NCBI GenBank assembly: GCA_002402045.2
Contig: NVUX02000008.1
Span: forward strand, 1-64,000
Origin: Paracoccaceae bacterium
Lineage (GTDB): Bacteria; Pseudomonadota; Alphaproteobacteria; Rhodobacterales; Rhodobacteraceae
Length of the DNA: 64,000 nt
Reading direction: 5' to 3'
The notes beneath the pieces were generated by a model. The model ran no database searches. It had not been told where the DNA came from and saw nothing but the letters and a program-made list of their open reading frames with translations. Positions 1-9,767 of this stretch are shown piece by piece. Numbering within the stretch: the stretch's first letter is position 1; the number at the start of each line of letters is the position of its first letter. A program made the translations under genes and the position numbers.

Positions 1-450
1 GCCAGCATCGCGCACGGGGCGCACATCAACCTGAGAGCCGGGAAGGAACGCAACCGCGCCGCCCAGATCCACAGTGAAGCCGCCTTTGACGCGGCCAAAC
101 ATAGCCCCTTCAACACGCTCTTCTTTTTCATAGGCTTTCTCAAGCCGGTCCCAAGCTTCCTCACGACGGGCTTTTTCACGGCTGATAGCCGCTTCGCCAC
201 GGGAGTTCTCAACGCGCTCAAGGAACACTTCAACAGTGTCGCCTACTTCGATTTCAGCAGCTTGGCCGGGCTCGGCAAATTCTTTTAGGTCAACACGGCC
301 TTCCATTTTGTAGCCGATGTCGATGATTGCTTGGCCAGCTTCAATAGCAATTACCAAGCCTTTGACGACAGATCCCTCGTCAGGGGTTTCAAGTTCAAAG
401 CTCTCGTTTAAAAGGGCTTCAAAGTCTTCCATGGATGCGGACATAGCCAT
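1..450 (-). CDS. rpsA: 30S ribosomal protein S1, N-terminal part (runs off window)
   Basis: Reverse-strand translation begins MAMSASMEDFEALLNESFELETPDEGSVVKGLVIAIEAGQAIIDIGYKMEGRVDLKEF, typical of S1; adjacent to cmk. Confidence 0.9.
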   Translation of the reverse strand, partial: MAMSASMEDFEALLNESFELETPDEGSVVKGLVIAIEAGQAIIDIGYKMEGRVDLKEFAEPGQAAEIEVGDTVEVFLERVENSRGEAAISREKARREEAWDRLEKAYEKEERVEGAMFGRVKGGFTVDLGGAVAFLPGSQVDVRPVRDAG

Positions 451-552
451 AAATATAGTCTCCAGATATGTGTTGTGGGCCGAGCGGTTGGGTCCGCCGG
501 TCTTTAGGTTTCGGGTCTGAGGCGGTGCAACGCGTAAAAAACGCCTCGGGGC

Positions 553-1188
553 TTACGCCTTTCCGAATCGTTCTTTAACAAGTGCCACAGCCTCGGCAAC
601 AGCCGCGTCTATAGACAATTCTGAGGTATCAAGCAAGAGCGCATCATCCGATGCCCGCATAGGGGCAACATCTCGAGAGGCATCACGGATGTCTCTCTGG
701 CGCAGATCCATCGCCACCGTTTCCAGCAATGTGTCCGGATTTTTCGCCTTCAGCTCGGCATAGCGCCGCGCTGCGCGCACCTCGTCTGAGGCGGTCACAT
801 AAAGCTTCACCTCGGCCTCGGGGCAAATAACGGTGCCAATATCGCGGCCATCCAGCACTGCGCCGCCCTTGCGCTTGGCAAAAGCCTTCTGGAAAGCCAG
901 CAACGCGGCCCGCACCGCTGGCAAAGCCGCCACCTTACTAGCAGCTTGCGCCACCCGCGCCGTGCGCAGCCCCTCACGCGTCAGATCTTCTTCCGACAGC
1001 GTCTTAGCTATTTCTTCTGCAATTTCGGCGTCGATAACCCCACGCCCTCGCATCATCGCCTTGGCCCCTACAGCGCGGTAAAGCAGGCCGGTATCAAGGT
1101 GGGCAAAGCCAAATTCATCGGCCACGGCGCGGGCAACGGTGCCTTTGCCTGCGGCGGCGGGGCCATCAATGGCGACGGTAAACTGCAT
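553..1188 (-). CDS. cmk: cytidylate kinase
   Basis: [41 protein letters not shown] and [23 protein letters not shown] motifs. Confidence 0.95.
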   Translation of the reverse strand: MQFTVAIDGPAAAGKGTVARAVADEFGFAHLDTGLLYRAVGAKAMMRGRGVIDAEIAEEIAKTLSEEDLTREGLRTARVAQAASKVAALPAVRAALLAFQKAFAKRKGGAVLDGRDIGTVICPEAEVKLYVTASDEVRAARRYAELKAKNPDTLLETVAMDLRQRDIRDASRDVAPMRASDDALLLDTSELSIDAAVAEAVALVKERFGKA

Positions 1189-1215
1189 ACTGATTCCTAC
1201 CTGATTTAATTTGTT

Positions 1216-2247
1216 CTAGCGATTCAACAACCGGTTGACTACCGGCGCAAACAAAATCACCACAAATATCCTCAAAATATGATGCGTAACCACAAAGCTA
1301 AGGTCCGCCCCCGCGATAATCGCCACCACCGTCATCTCGGCCTGCCCGCCGGGCAGAAAGGACAAAAATGCCTCAAGCTGCGGCGCGATGCCGCTTCGGC
1401 CAATTCCATATATAAATGCACCCGCAACCCCAGCCACGGCCGCTGAAAACACCAACCCAGCCGTTACGTCCACCCGCAACTCCCGCGCCGTAATCCCGAC
1501 ATATTTGACCCCCACAGCAATGCCGATGAAAAACTGCGCCGCCCAAATGATTTCAGCGGGTGGGCGGTGCGTAATAATGCCCGAAAGGCTCAACATCGCC
1601 GTCAAAATCAACGGCCCTAATATGGAGGCCCCAAACAGGCCGATCTTCTCCGCCCCCTTCCAGCCGACAACCCCAGCCACCACCATCAACACAATCTGCC
1701 AAGGGTCCATCAAGCGCGCAGGCACCCCGGGCGGTTGCGTGAGGTCCAACTGCCACACCAACGATAACACAATCGGCGCAATGGTCAGAATCACCAACAC
1801 CCGCGTCGCATGAATAAGCCCCAGCGCCCGCACATCCCCGCCCGCTTCTTCGCCAAAGATCAGCATATCCTGCAAGCCCCCGGGCATGGCCGCAAAATAA
1901 GCCGTGGGGTGGTTGAAGCCAAAGCCATAGCGCAACAGAGGGTAGCCAATGCCCCCAATCGCCAGCACAAACAACGGAACAAACATCAGCGATGTACCAA
2001 TTTCGGGCAGCCGAGTGATCACGTCAGGTGTAATAGTTGAACCAACGGCAACGCCGAGAAAGGTGCGGAAAAACATCCCCACCTGCCCCATGCCCTTGAG
2101 CTTTGCCCCAGAAAGCGCCGCCACAAGGCAAATAGCCATCGGCCCCAATAGCATCGGCATAGGCAAAGAAAGCCATACGAACACGCCCGCCCCGATGGCC
2201 GCAAGCAGCAGCGTTATCCCTTGGTTCTTGATGACCTTGCGGTTCAT
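1216..2247 (-). CDS. AbrB family membrane protein / putative transporter
   Basis: Multi-TM protein with LPMPMLLGPMAICLVAALSG and FLPGGQAEMTVVAIIAGADLSFVVTHHILRI, typical of AbrB. Confidence 0.85.
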   Translation of the reverse strand: MNRKVIKNQGITLLLAAIGAGVFVWLSLPMPMLLGPMAICLVAALSGAKLKGMGQVGMFFRTFLGVAVGSTITPDVITRLPEIGTSLMFVPLFVLAIGGIGYPLLRYGFGFNHPTAYFAAMPGGLQDMLIFGEEAGGDVRALGLIHATRVLVILTIAPIVLSLVWQLDLTQPPGVPARLMDPWQIVLMVVAGVVGWKGAEKIGLFGASILGPLILTAMLSLSGIITHRPPAEIIWAAQFFIGIAVGVKYVGITARELRVDVTAGLVFSAAVAGVAGAFIYGIGRSGIAPQLEAFLSFLPGGQAEMTVVAIIAGADLSFVVTHHILRIFVVILFAPVVNRLLNR

Positions 2248-2389
2248 ACCCAGCCCATCAGCCTATTCCACCGAGCGTAGCGAGGCCACGGCCCAAACGT
2301 GTGGCCGGTCTTTGCGCAGCAAAGGCAGGCCGCACGGAGGGCAGCAAGCTCGCCGCCTCGCACTTCCATCAGCCGCATTGCGACCGCGC

Positions 2390-4222
2390 TTATGGCACAA
2401 TGCGCACAGCCCCCTTGGCCGCAGAGCTCGCAAACGCTGCATAGGCCCGCAGCGCCGTCGAAACCCGCCGTGTGCGTTTTTCGCTTGGCAACCATGGCAT
2501 CGCCCCTTTAGCAGCCTTGCGCGCTTCTAGCACGTCATCTGCCACCGCAAGGCTAATCGTCCGGCCCGGTATATCAATCTCGATAATATCGCCCGTTTCC
2601 ACCAGCCCGATCAGCCCGCCTTCAGCCGCTTCCGGCGATACGTGCCCGATTGAGAGCCCCGAAGTGCCGCCCGAAAACCGCCCATCCGTCAGCAGCGCAC
2701 ATTTTTTGCCCAAGCCTTTGGATTTCAGATAGCTGGTCGGATACAGCATTTCCTGCATCCCCGGCCCGCCCTGCGGCCCCTCATAGCGGATAACGACCAC
2801 ATCGCCCTCCACCACTTTACCCGTCAAAATCGCGCTCACAGCACTATCCTGAGACTCGTAAACCTTCGCAGGGCCGGTAAACACAAGGTTGTCATCATCC
2901 ACGCCCGCTGTTTTCACAATACAGCCTTCCAGCGCAATATTCCCGCCCAGCACGGCCAAGCCGCCATCTTGCGAAAACGCATGCTCTTTGCTGCGGATAA
3001 TCCCACCTACACGGTCACGGTCTAGCGCTTTATAGCGGTTATCGGTCGAAAACGCCTCAACCGTGCGCACGCCCCCCGGCGCAGCTTTATAAAACTGCTC
3101 AATCTCGGGCGTATTGCTCACCGCAATATCCCACTTGGCCAGCGCGTGGCCCAGCGTTTCACTATGCACAGTCGGCAGCTCGGCATGAATGAGCCCTGCC
3201 CTGTTCAGCTCGCCCAAAATGCCCATAATCCCGCCCGCGCGGTGGATATCTTCCATATGCACATTTTCAATCGAAGGCGCGACCTTGCAAAGCACCGGCA
3301 CTTGGCGCGACAGTCGGTCGATATCTTCCATGGTGAAATCCACGTCGCCCTCATAGGCCATCGCCAGCAGGTGCAGCACGGTATTCGTGGAACCCCCCAT
3401 CGAAATATCCAGCGTCATCGCATTTTCAAAGGCTTTAAAGCAGGCCACATCACGTGGCAGCAAGCCCGCCTCATTACCCTCGTAATGCCGCTTTGTTATG
3501 TCCACAATCCGGTGGCCGCATTCTTCAAACAACGCCTTGCGGTCGGCGTGCGTTGCCAGCATCGAGCCATTGCCCGGCAGCGCAAGGCCCAGCGCTTCGG
3601 CAAGGCAATTCATGGAGTTAGCGGTAAACATGCCAGAGCAGGAGCCGCAAGTCGGACACGCCGCCGCTTCCATATCATCCACTTGCTCATCAGTGTAGCT
3701 GTCATCGGCAGCCGAAATCATCGCATCAATCAGATCGATCTTTTTCTCCAGATCATTGATCGTGACCTTGCCAGCCTCCATCGGCCCGCCCGATACAAAT
3801 ATCGCCGGAATGTTCAGCCGCATCGCCGCCATCATCATCCCCGGAGTGATTTTGTCGCAATTCGAAATGCAAACGATGGCGTCCGCACAATGCGCATTCA
3901 CCATGTATTCCACCGAGTCAGCAATAACCTCGCGCGAGGGCAGGCTATAAAGCATGCCGTCATGGCCCATCGCGATGCCATCATCCACCGCGATGGTGTT
4001 AAACTCCTTAGCCACCCCGCCAGCCTTTTCAATCTCGCGCGCCACTAATTGCCCCATGTCTTTCAGGTGCACATGGCCCGGCACAAACTGGGTAAACGAG
4101 TTTACCACGGCAATAATTGGCTTGCCAAAATCGCCGTCTTTCATGCCGGTTGCCCGCCAAAGGCCGCGAGCGCCCGCCATATTGCGGCCATGGGTGGAAG
4201 TACGAGAGCGGTAATGTGGCAT
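2390..4222 (-). CDS. ilvD: dihydroxy-acid dehydratase
   Basis: [62 protein letters not shown] motifs; 610 aa. Confidence 0.97.
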   Translation of the reverse strand: MPHYRSRTSTHGRNMAGARGLWRATGMKDGDFGKPIIAVVNSFTQFVPGHVHLKDMGQLVAREIEKAGGVAKEFNTIAVDDGIAMGHDGMLYSLPSREVIADSVEYMVNAHCADAIVCISNCDKITPGMMMAAMRLNIPAIFVSGGPMEAGKVTINDLEKKIDLIDAMISAADDSYTDEQVDDMEAAACPTCGSCSGMFTANSMNCLAEALGLALPGNGSMLATHADRKALFEECGHRIVDITKRHYEGNEAGLLPRDVACFKAFENAMTLDISMGGSTNTVLHLLAMAYEGDVDFTMEDIDRLSRQVPVLCKVAPSIENVHMEDIHRAGGIMGILGELNRAGLIHAELPTVHSETLGHALAKWDIAVSNTPEIEQFYKAAPGGVRTVEAFSTDNRYKALDRDRVGGIIRSKEHAFSQDGGLAVLGGNIALEGCIVKTAGVDDDNLVFTGPAKVYESQDSAVSAILTGKVVEGDVVVIRYEGPQGGPGMQEMLYPTSYLKSKGLGKKCALLTDGRFSGGTSGLSIGHVSPEAAEGGLIGLVETGDIIEIDIPGRTISLAVADDVLEARKAAKGAMPWLPSEKRTRRVSTALRAYAAFASSAAKGAVRIVP

Positions 4223-4237
4223 GAGGATGTCCCTTTA

Positions 4238-4263
4238 GCTAATCCGATTTTTACCGGATTAGC
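4238..4263. promoter_or_regulatory. Perfect 9-bp inverted repeat upstream of ilvD (candidate operator or 5'-UTR hairpin)
   Basis: GCTAATCCG-N8-CGGATTAGC, 15 bp upstream of the ilvD start. Confidence 0.4.
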
Positions 4264-4291
4264 ACAATCGGCAGGGGGAGCGCCAGAGGGT

Positions 4292-4759
4292 TCAGGCCGC
4301 GGTTATCCGGCATTGAAAGCAATTGTTTCGCGCCGAGCGCACATCCACAAAGGCCACGCCCCCGCGCGAAAAAATCTCGGCAGCCACCTGCTCAATATCA
4401 GCCGCAAGCGTAATCTGCCCAGTGCCATAAACAATCCGGTGGTCTTCGCTATAACCCTTTAGCAGATAGTCGGGGCTAGATTGCAAAGCAGGTGGCACAC
4501 CCTTGCCCTCCCACGGCGCACACGCATCCGCGCATAAAAAGATCGGGCCGGTTTCAGCATAAGGCTGTTTTTCTGGAAAGGGCCGCGCGGCGCATATCAG
4601 CATACCGGCCCCCTTGGGCACATTATCAAGGCAGCTACGGCAGGGGGTTCCAGCACCGCCAGAAATGGCCCGCTCAGCGGGCTGGCCATAATCATCACCG
4701 CCACCTTGGCGAATATGCGCAACCCACGCGCTGTTATAAGGGTGAAATTCGAGTGTCAT
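4292..4759 (-). CDS. DUF1203 family protein
   Basis: CRSCLDNVPKGAGMLICAARPFPEKQPYAETGPIFLCADAC resembles the DUF1203 core. Confidence 0.7.
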   Translation of the reverse strand: MTLEFHPYNSAWVAHIRQGGGDDYGQPAERAISGGAGTPCRSCLDNVPKGAGMLICAARPFPEKQPYAETGPIFLCADACAPWEGKGVPPALQSSPDYLLKGYSEDHRIVYGTGQITLAADIEQVAAEIFSRGGVAFVDVRSARNNCFQCRITAA

Positions 4760-5058
4760 AAGATGCTCCGTTTGTGATCCTCCCTAATCGCGGTTTTTGC
4801 TTTGGCACACGACCCGAAACCTGCGCATTGCGGGAAGCCTCACCAAATAACCTAGCGAATTCATGCCCCCAAAAAGCGATAGTTGTGGAACGCCAACCAC
4901 AATGAACTCGCATCCATAGCTTTCTGCATCTAGCGGTGCGGTTATGTCAAACCAATATGATACAAATACCAAGCACCCATGATAACCACATCAAATGACC
5001 GCTGTGCGGACAAAGCTGAAGCTCAGTAAACGATGAGCAGCGCTTTTGAGCGTGGACA

Positions 5059-5087
5059 TTGACTACAATTTAGATGCAACCTACTAT
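5059..5087 (+). promoter_or_regulatory. Candidate sigma70-type promoter of leader/MFS unit
   Basis: TTGACT - 17 nt - TACTAT (5/6 and 4/6 matches to consensus). Confidence 0.5.
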
Positions 5088-5114
5088 TCCATCGATATTG
5101 AAAGATTTACCACT

Positions 5115-5159
5115 ATGAAAATCGTCGTCATATTTCAGCAAAGGCGCTTGGGTCGGTAA
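5115..5159 (+). CDS. Candidate 14-aa leader peptide MKIVVIFQQRRLGR
   Basis: ATG...TAA short ORF between the candidate promoter and an intrinsic terminator upstream of a drug-efflux type gene. Confidence 0.4.
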   Translation: MKIVVIFQQRRLGR

Positions 5160-5184
5160 CCGAACCCATACCAATATTTTATGC

Positions 5185-5212
5185 GCCCTCGAAATTCTCG
5201 GGGGCTTTTTTT
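5185..5212 (+). terminator. Intrinsic terminator between leader ORF and MFS gene (candidate attenuator)
   Basis: GCCCTCG-AAATTCT-CGGGGGC followed by TTTTTTT. Confidence 0.75.
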
Positions 5213-5238
5213 ATGCCTAATGTCAACCGGAACCCAAA

Positions 5239-6411
5239 ATGCTCTCTGCTGCCACCTCCCCTCCAAGGCTTATCACCCTGATCTTCCTCACAGGTCTCTC
5301 TACGTTGTCGCTCAACATGTTTCTGCCGTCGCTGGTCAATATAGCCGAGAATTTTGAGACCGACTACGCGATCGTCAGCTTATCAATTGCGGGATACCTA
5401 GCCGTAACAGCAATCCTGCAAATCATGATAGGCTCGTTGTCTGACAGATTTGGGCGCAGGCCAGTGCTATTGGCCGCACTTTTCATTTTCTCTATTGCGT
5501 CACTGGGGTGTCTTCTGGCCGAAAATATTTGGGTGTTTCTGTTTTTCCGATTTATGCAAGGTGCCATAATCGCAGGGTCTGCGCTTTCACCCGCGGTTGT
5601 GAGAGACATGATGCCCGCGAAACAGGCGGCCAGTATTCTTGGATATATAGCGATGGCAATGGCTATCGCCCCAATGCTGGGGCCGATGGTGGACGAACTC
5701 TTTGGTTGGAGGTCCAGCTTTCTAGCCTATGTCGTAATCGGGTTAACCGTTTTCACGTTGGCATGGCTAGATTTGGGCGAGACTAACAAAATGCCATCAA
5801 AATCATTTGGAAGACAGGTGAAGGCCTACCCGGCTTTGCTTAGGTCGTCACGCTTCTGGGGATACGCCCTTTGCACGGCCTTTTCGACCGGAGCCTTCTA
5901 TGCGTTTTTGGCAGGTGCGCCGCTTGTAACCCGTATGCTGTTTAACATGTCGGCGGGAACGCTGGGCATTTATCTTGGCTCAATAACTGGCGGGTTCTTT
6001 CTTGGCAGTTTTATTGCAGCGCGCTTTTCAAAGAATTACTCACTAGCAACGATGATGCTAGCGGGACGCATCATCGCCTGCTCAGGGCTTTTACTGGGGC
6101 TAGCGTTGTTAGCACTCGGGATTGTCCACGAATTTACCTTGTTTGGTGCCACGATATTTGTTGGCATTGGAAATGGTGTCACAATGCCAAGTAGCAATGC
6201 TGGTGCAATGTCTGTGCGCGCTGATCTGGCAGGAAGCGCATCTGGTCCTGCGGGCGCGTTAACCGTTGGCGGCGGGGCAATTCTGACGGGAGTCTCTGGC
6301 GTAATTGTGACGGAAAATACGGCGGCGATGGGTCTACTATGGATGATGTTTGGAGCGTCATTTCTAGGATTGCTGTGCGCGGTATGGGTGCTATTCCTTG
6401 ACCGTGAGTAA
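5239..6411 (+). CDS. Bcr/CflA-type MFS drug efflux transporter
   Basis: 12-TM MFS; LSLNMFLPSLVNIAENFETDYAIVSLSIAGYLAVTAILQIMIGSLSDRFGRRPVLL. Confidence 0.85.
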   Translation: MLSAATSPPRLITLIFLTGLSTLSLNMFLPSLVNIAENFETDYAIVSLSIAGYLAVTAILQIMIGSLSDRFGRRPVLLAALFIFSIASLGCLLAENIWVFLFFRFMQGAIIAGSALSPAVVRDMMPAKQAASILGYIAMAMAIAPMLGPMVDELFGWRSSFLAYVVIGLTVFTLAWLDLGETNKMPSKSFGRQVKAYPALLRSSRFWGYALCTAFSTGAFYAFLAGAPLVTRMLFNMSAGTLGIYLGSITGGFFLGSFIAARFSKNYSLATMMLAGRIIACSGLLLGLALLALGIVHEFTLFGATIFVGIGNGVTMPSSNAGAMSVRADLAGSASGPAGALTVGGGAILTGVSGVIVTENTAAMGLLWMMFGASFLGLLCAVWVLFLDRE

Positions 6412-6502
6412 TTTTGTATAGAGTAGCCTATTCTAAGAATTTGGTGTTTGACGTGTTGCAGAAAATAGTGATTCGAGGCTCGATGCAGACATGCCGAACT
6501 TT

Positions 6503-7213
6503 TCATATTAGCGCTGCAAGCGCCTCCAAAATCGTATGAATTTTGGCGGCGTCTGTCGTTTTTTGCACAACATCATTCGGGAGCACCTCGCCTTGATCTT
6601 CCTGCGGGCGTGCGCATGAACTATGCACCTCCACCACGCCCGTGCGGCGCACAATTTCACCAACATTTTCAGCGTTCACACCCGCGCCCGGCATAATAGC
6701 GATACGGCCAGCGGCGCGTTTTACCAGCTTGGCAATCAGGCTCAAACCCTCGGGCGCACTCGGCTGCCCGCCAGAGGTAAGAATGCGCTCAAAACCCAGC
6801 TCAATCGCCTGCTCCAGTGCCAAAAACGGGTCCGGCACACAGTCAAATGCGCGGTGCAAAGTGGCCGGAAGCGCGCTGGCCCGCAGCAAGCCCGCCATCG
6901 CAACCGTATCAAGCTGGCCATCCGGCAGCAGCACGCCAAATACGACACCGGCGCAACCGGCCTTTGCACTGGCTTCAATATCCTGCTTCATAATCGCTAG
7001 CTCTGCCCTTGAGTAGCAAAAGCCGCCCGCACGGGGGCGGATCATGTTATAAACGGGGGTATCTAGCTGGGCAGCCGCCGCCATAAACCCCACTGATGGG
7101 GTTAGGCCGCCTTCTGAAAGCGCCGCGCACAGCTCAATCCGGTGCGCGCCCGCTTGGCTGGCCGCAAGCGCGCCCTCAAACGTGTCGACACAAACTTCCA
7201 GCCTTATTTTCAA
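6503..7213 (-). CDS. cutC: CutC family protein
   Basis: LEVCVDTFEGALAASQAGAHRIELCAALSEGGLTPSVGF ... YNMIRPRAGGFCYS. Confidence 0.93.
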   Translation of the reverse strand: MKIRLEVCVDTFEGALAASQAGAHRIELCAALSEGGLTPSVGFMAAAAQLDTPVYNMIRPRAGGFCYSRAELAIMKQDIEASAKAGCAGVVFGVLLPDGQLDTVAMAGLLRASALPATLHRAFDCVPDPFLALEQAIELGFERILTSGGQPSAPEGLSLIAKLVKRAAGRIAIMPGAGVNAENVGEIVRRTGVVEVHSSCARPQEDQGEVLPNDVVQKTTDAAKIHTILEALAALI

Positions 7214-7216
7214 GCG

Positions 7217-7972
7217 TTAGCCCGCCGCGCTTTGCAGGCTGCTTTCCAACAGGTGCTTGGTATAGGGGTGCTTTGTGCGCATCGCCCGCATGTCTTCCAC
7301 GCCCAGCGTTTCCACGATTTCGCCAACCTGCATCACCGCGATATCTTGGCAGATATGCCCCACCACCGCTAGGTCATGGCTCACCATCAGGTAGGTCAGC
7401 TTATGCTCGGCCCGCAGGTCTGTCAGCAGGTTGAGGATCTCGGCTTGCACCGAAACATCCAGCGCTGAGGTTGGCTCATCGAGCAGCAAAATTTGCGGCT
7501 CGGGGGCCAGCGCGCGGGCAATGGCCACCCGCTGGCGCTGCCCACCAGAAAGCTGGTGCGGGTAGCGAAAGCGAAAGCTCGGGCCGAGGCCCACATCGTC
7601 CAGCAGCTTGGAAATACGTTTATCAATATCGGTAAACCCGTGCAGCGAAAGGGTTTCGCTCAGCACTTGATCGACCGAGTGGCGGGGGTGTAGGCTTGCG
7701 TAAGGGTCTTGAAAAACCATCTGCACGGCCCGATAAAAATCACGCCCGCGCGGGTTTTCGACCGGCTTGTCCAGAATTTCAATCTTGCCAGACCACGTAG
7801 GCGCTAGCCCCATGATCGCCCGCAAAATTGTGGATTTTCCGGAGCCACTTTCGCCCACAAGGCCAAAGCTACCGCCCTTAGGCACGCTCAAATTCGCACC
7901 CTTTACCGCGTCAACACGCTCTTCATACTCGCCAAACCAAACGTTCAGGCCTTCAATTTCAATTCCACTCAT
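7217..7972 (-). CDS. Dipeptide/oligopeptide ABC transporter ATP-binding protein (DppF-like)
   Basis: Walker [25 protein letters not shown], Walker [13 protein letters not shown]. Confidence 0.9.
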   Translation of the reverse strand: MSGIEIEGLNVWFGEYEERVDAVKGANLSVPKGGSFGLVGESGSGKSTILRAIMGLAPTWSGKIEILDKPVENPRGRDFYRAVQMVFQDPYASLHPRHSVDQVLSETLSLHGFTDIDKRISKLLDDVGLGPSFRFRYPHQLSGGQRQRVAIARALAPEPQILLLDEPTSALDVSVQAEILNLLTDLRAEHKLTYLMVSHDLAVVGHICQDIAVMQVGEIVETLGVEDMRAMRTKHPYTKHLLESSLQSAAG

Positions 7973-8820
7973 CCGCTTACACTTTCATCTGTCGCCCAAG
8001 CCGGATCCCGCTTCAGCACGTCCAGTCGGTCTTTTGGTGCATCAAGCCTTGGCAGCGAGTTCAGCAGGCCCCGCGTATAAGGATGCTCGGCCTCGTGCAA
8101 CTTATCCGCTTGCAGGGTTTCCACCACGCGGCCCGCATACATAATCAGCACGCGGTCACAAAAGCTCGACACCAAATTAAGGTCGTGGCTGATGAAAATC
8201 AGCCCCATGCCGCGGTCTGTCACCAGCTTGTCCATTATTTCCAGAACCTGCATTTGCACGCTCACGTCCAGTGCCGACGTCGGCTCGTCTGCGATCATGA
8301 TCTTGGGGTCTGGAATAAGCATCATCGCGATCATTATCCGCTGGCCCATGCCACCAGAAACCTCATGCGGATACATCCGATACACCCGCTCAGGGTCTCT
8401 GATCGCCACAGCTTCCAGCATGGCAATTGTCTTCAGCTTGGCCTCTTTTTTCGACACTTTGGCATGCAGCCGATAGGCTTCCATAATCTGCGCGCCCACC
8501 CGCATTACGGGGTTCAGCGAAAACTTCGGGTCTTGCATGATCATCGAAATTTGCTGCCCACGCACCTTGCGCATTTCACGCTCAGAGCGGCCCAGCAGGT
8601 CCACCCCTTCAAGCTCCATCTTGTCGGCGGTCACCATTCCGGGGGGCCGAATAAGCCGCAAAATCGCACGGCCGGTCATGGATTTGCCGGAGCCACTCTC
8701 GCCCACAATCCCGAGGCGCTCTTGCCCTAGGCTAAAGCTCACGCCCCGCACCGCGTCAAACACGCCGGTGCGCGTGGGGAATTTCACCCAAAGGTTTTCA
8801 ACTTCTAACAGTTTGCTCAT
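7969..8820 (-). CDS. Dipeptide/oligopeptide ABC transporter ATP-binding protein (DppD-like)
   Basis: Walker [24 protein letters not shown]-terminal EAEHPYTRGLLNSLPRLD. Confidence 0.9.
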   Translation of the reverse strand: MSKLLEVENLWVKFPTRTGVFDAVRGVSFSLGQERLGIVGESGSGKSMTGRAILRLIRPPGMVTADKMELEGVDLLGRSEREMRKVRGQQISMIMQDPKFSLNPVMRVGAQIMEAYRLHAKVSKKEAKLKTIAMLEAVAIRDPERVYRMYPHEVSGGMGQRIMIAMMLIPDPKIMIADEPTSALDVSVQMQVLEIMDKLVTDRGMGLIFISHDLNLVSSFCDRVLIMYAGRVVETLQADKLHEAEHPYTRGLLNSLPRLDAPKDRLDVLKRDPAWATDESVSG

Positions 8821-9767
8821 GACGCACCATCCTTTGGATCCAACACATCGCGCAGACCATCACCCAGCAGGTTAAACGCCAGCGAAACCGTGAAAATTGC
8901 GAGGCCGGGCATGGTGGCAACCCACCAATGATCAAGAATAAACTTGCGGCCTTCAGAGATCATCGCGCCCCATTCAGGGCTTGGCGGTTGCGCGCCGAGA
9001 CCGAGGAAACCAAGGCCAGCGGCGGCCAGAATAATGCCCGCCATATCTAGCGTAACCCGCACCACAAGCGATGAAATACACAGCGGCCAGATGTGCTTGG
9101 TGATAATCCGCATCGTCCCCGCGCCCTGCAAACGCACGGCGTGAATGTAATCCGAATTGCGGATCGTCAGGGTTTCTGCCCGCGCAATCCGCGCGTAGGG
9201 CGGCCATGCGGTGAGCGAGATCGCCAGCACCGCGTTTTCAATGCCCGCACCCAGCGTGGCCACGAATGCCAGCGCCAGAATAAGCCGTGGGAAGGCGAGG
9301 AAAATATCGGTGATCCGCATCAATACGATATCCAGCCAGCCACCGGTATAGCCCGCAATAGTGCCCACGAGCAGGCCCACAATCGGGGCCATCAGCGCCA
9401 CCAGCGTCACGATATAAAGCGTGATGCGCGAGCCATAAAGTAGCCGTGAGAGGATATCCCGCCCGAGGCTGTCTGAGCCAAGGATATAACCCTCAATGCC
9501 GGGGTCACGATCAGATTGCCAAATCGGCGGAGTAAGCCGCAGGGCAAGGTCTTGGACAAAGGGATCCGCCGGAGCCAGCACAGAGGCCAGCGCCGCAAGG
9601 ATCACCAGAAGCATCAAAATTCCTAGCCCGAGCATCGCCATGTGGTTGCTTTTCAACGAAAGCCACGCTTGGTAAAGCGAGGCCGCACGGGCATGCCGGC
9701 GCGAGGTTGGGGTATCGGTTAACAGCCATTCTTTTAGGCTGGGTTTTTGCGTGTCGCTTAGGCTCAT
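8817..9767 (-). CDS. Dipeptide/oligopeptide ABC transporter permease (DppC-like)
   Basis: ILGSDSLGRDILSRLLYGSRITL and EWGAMISEGRKF motifs. Confidence 0.9.
   Translation of the reverse strand: MSLSDTQKPSLKEWLLTDTPTSRRHARAASLYQAWLSLKSNHMAMLGLGILMLLVILAALASVLAPADPFVQDLALRLTPPIWQSDRDPGIEGYILGSDSLGRDILSRLLYGSRITLYIVTLVALMAPIVGLLVGTIAGYTGGWLDIVLMRITDIFLAFPRLILALAFVATLGAGIENAVLAISLTAWPPYARIARAETLTIRNSDYIHAVRLQGAGTMRIITKHIWPLCISSLVVRVTLDMAGIILAAAGLGFLGLGAQPPSPEWGAMISEGRKFILDHWWVATMPGLAIFTVSLAFNLLGDGLRDVLDPKDGAS

Noticed and set aside
3146-4048. Plus-strand 300-aa ORF
   Set aside because: Antisense to ilvD; low-complexity His/Arg-rich translation without recognised motifs.
4784-4972. Minus-strand 62-aa ORF upstream of the MFS leader
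   Set aside because: No RBS or recognised family; probably chance ORF in the spacer.
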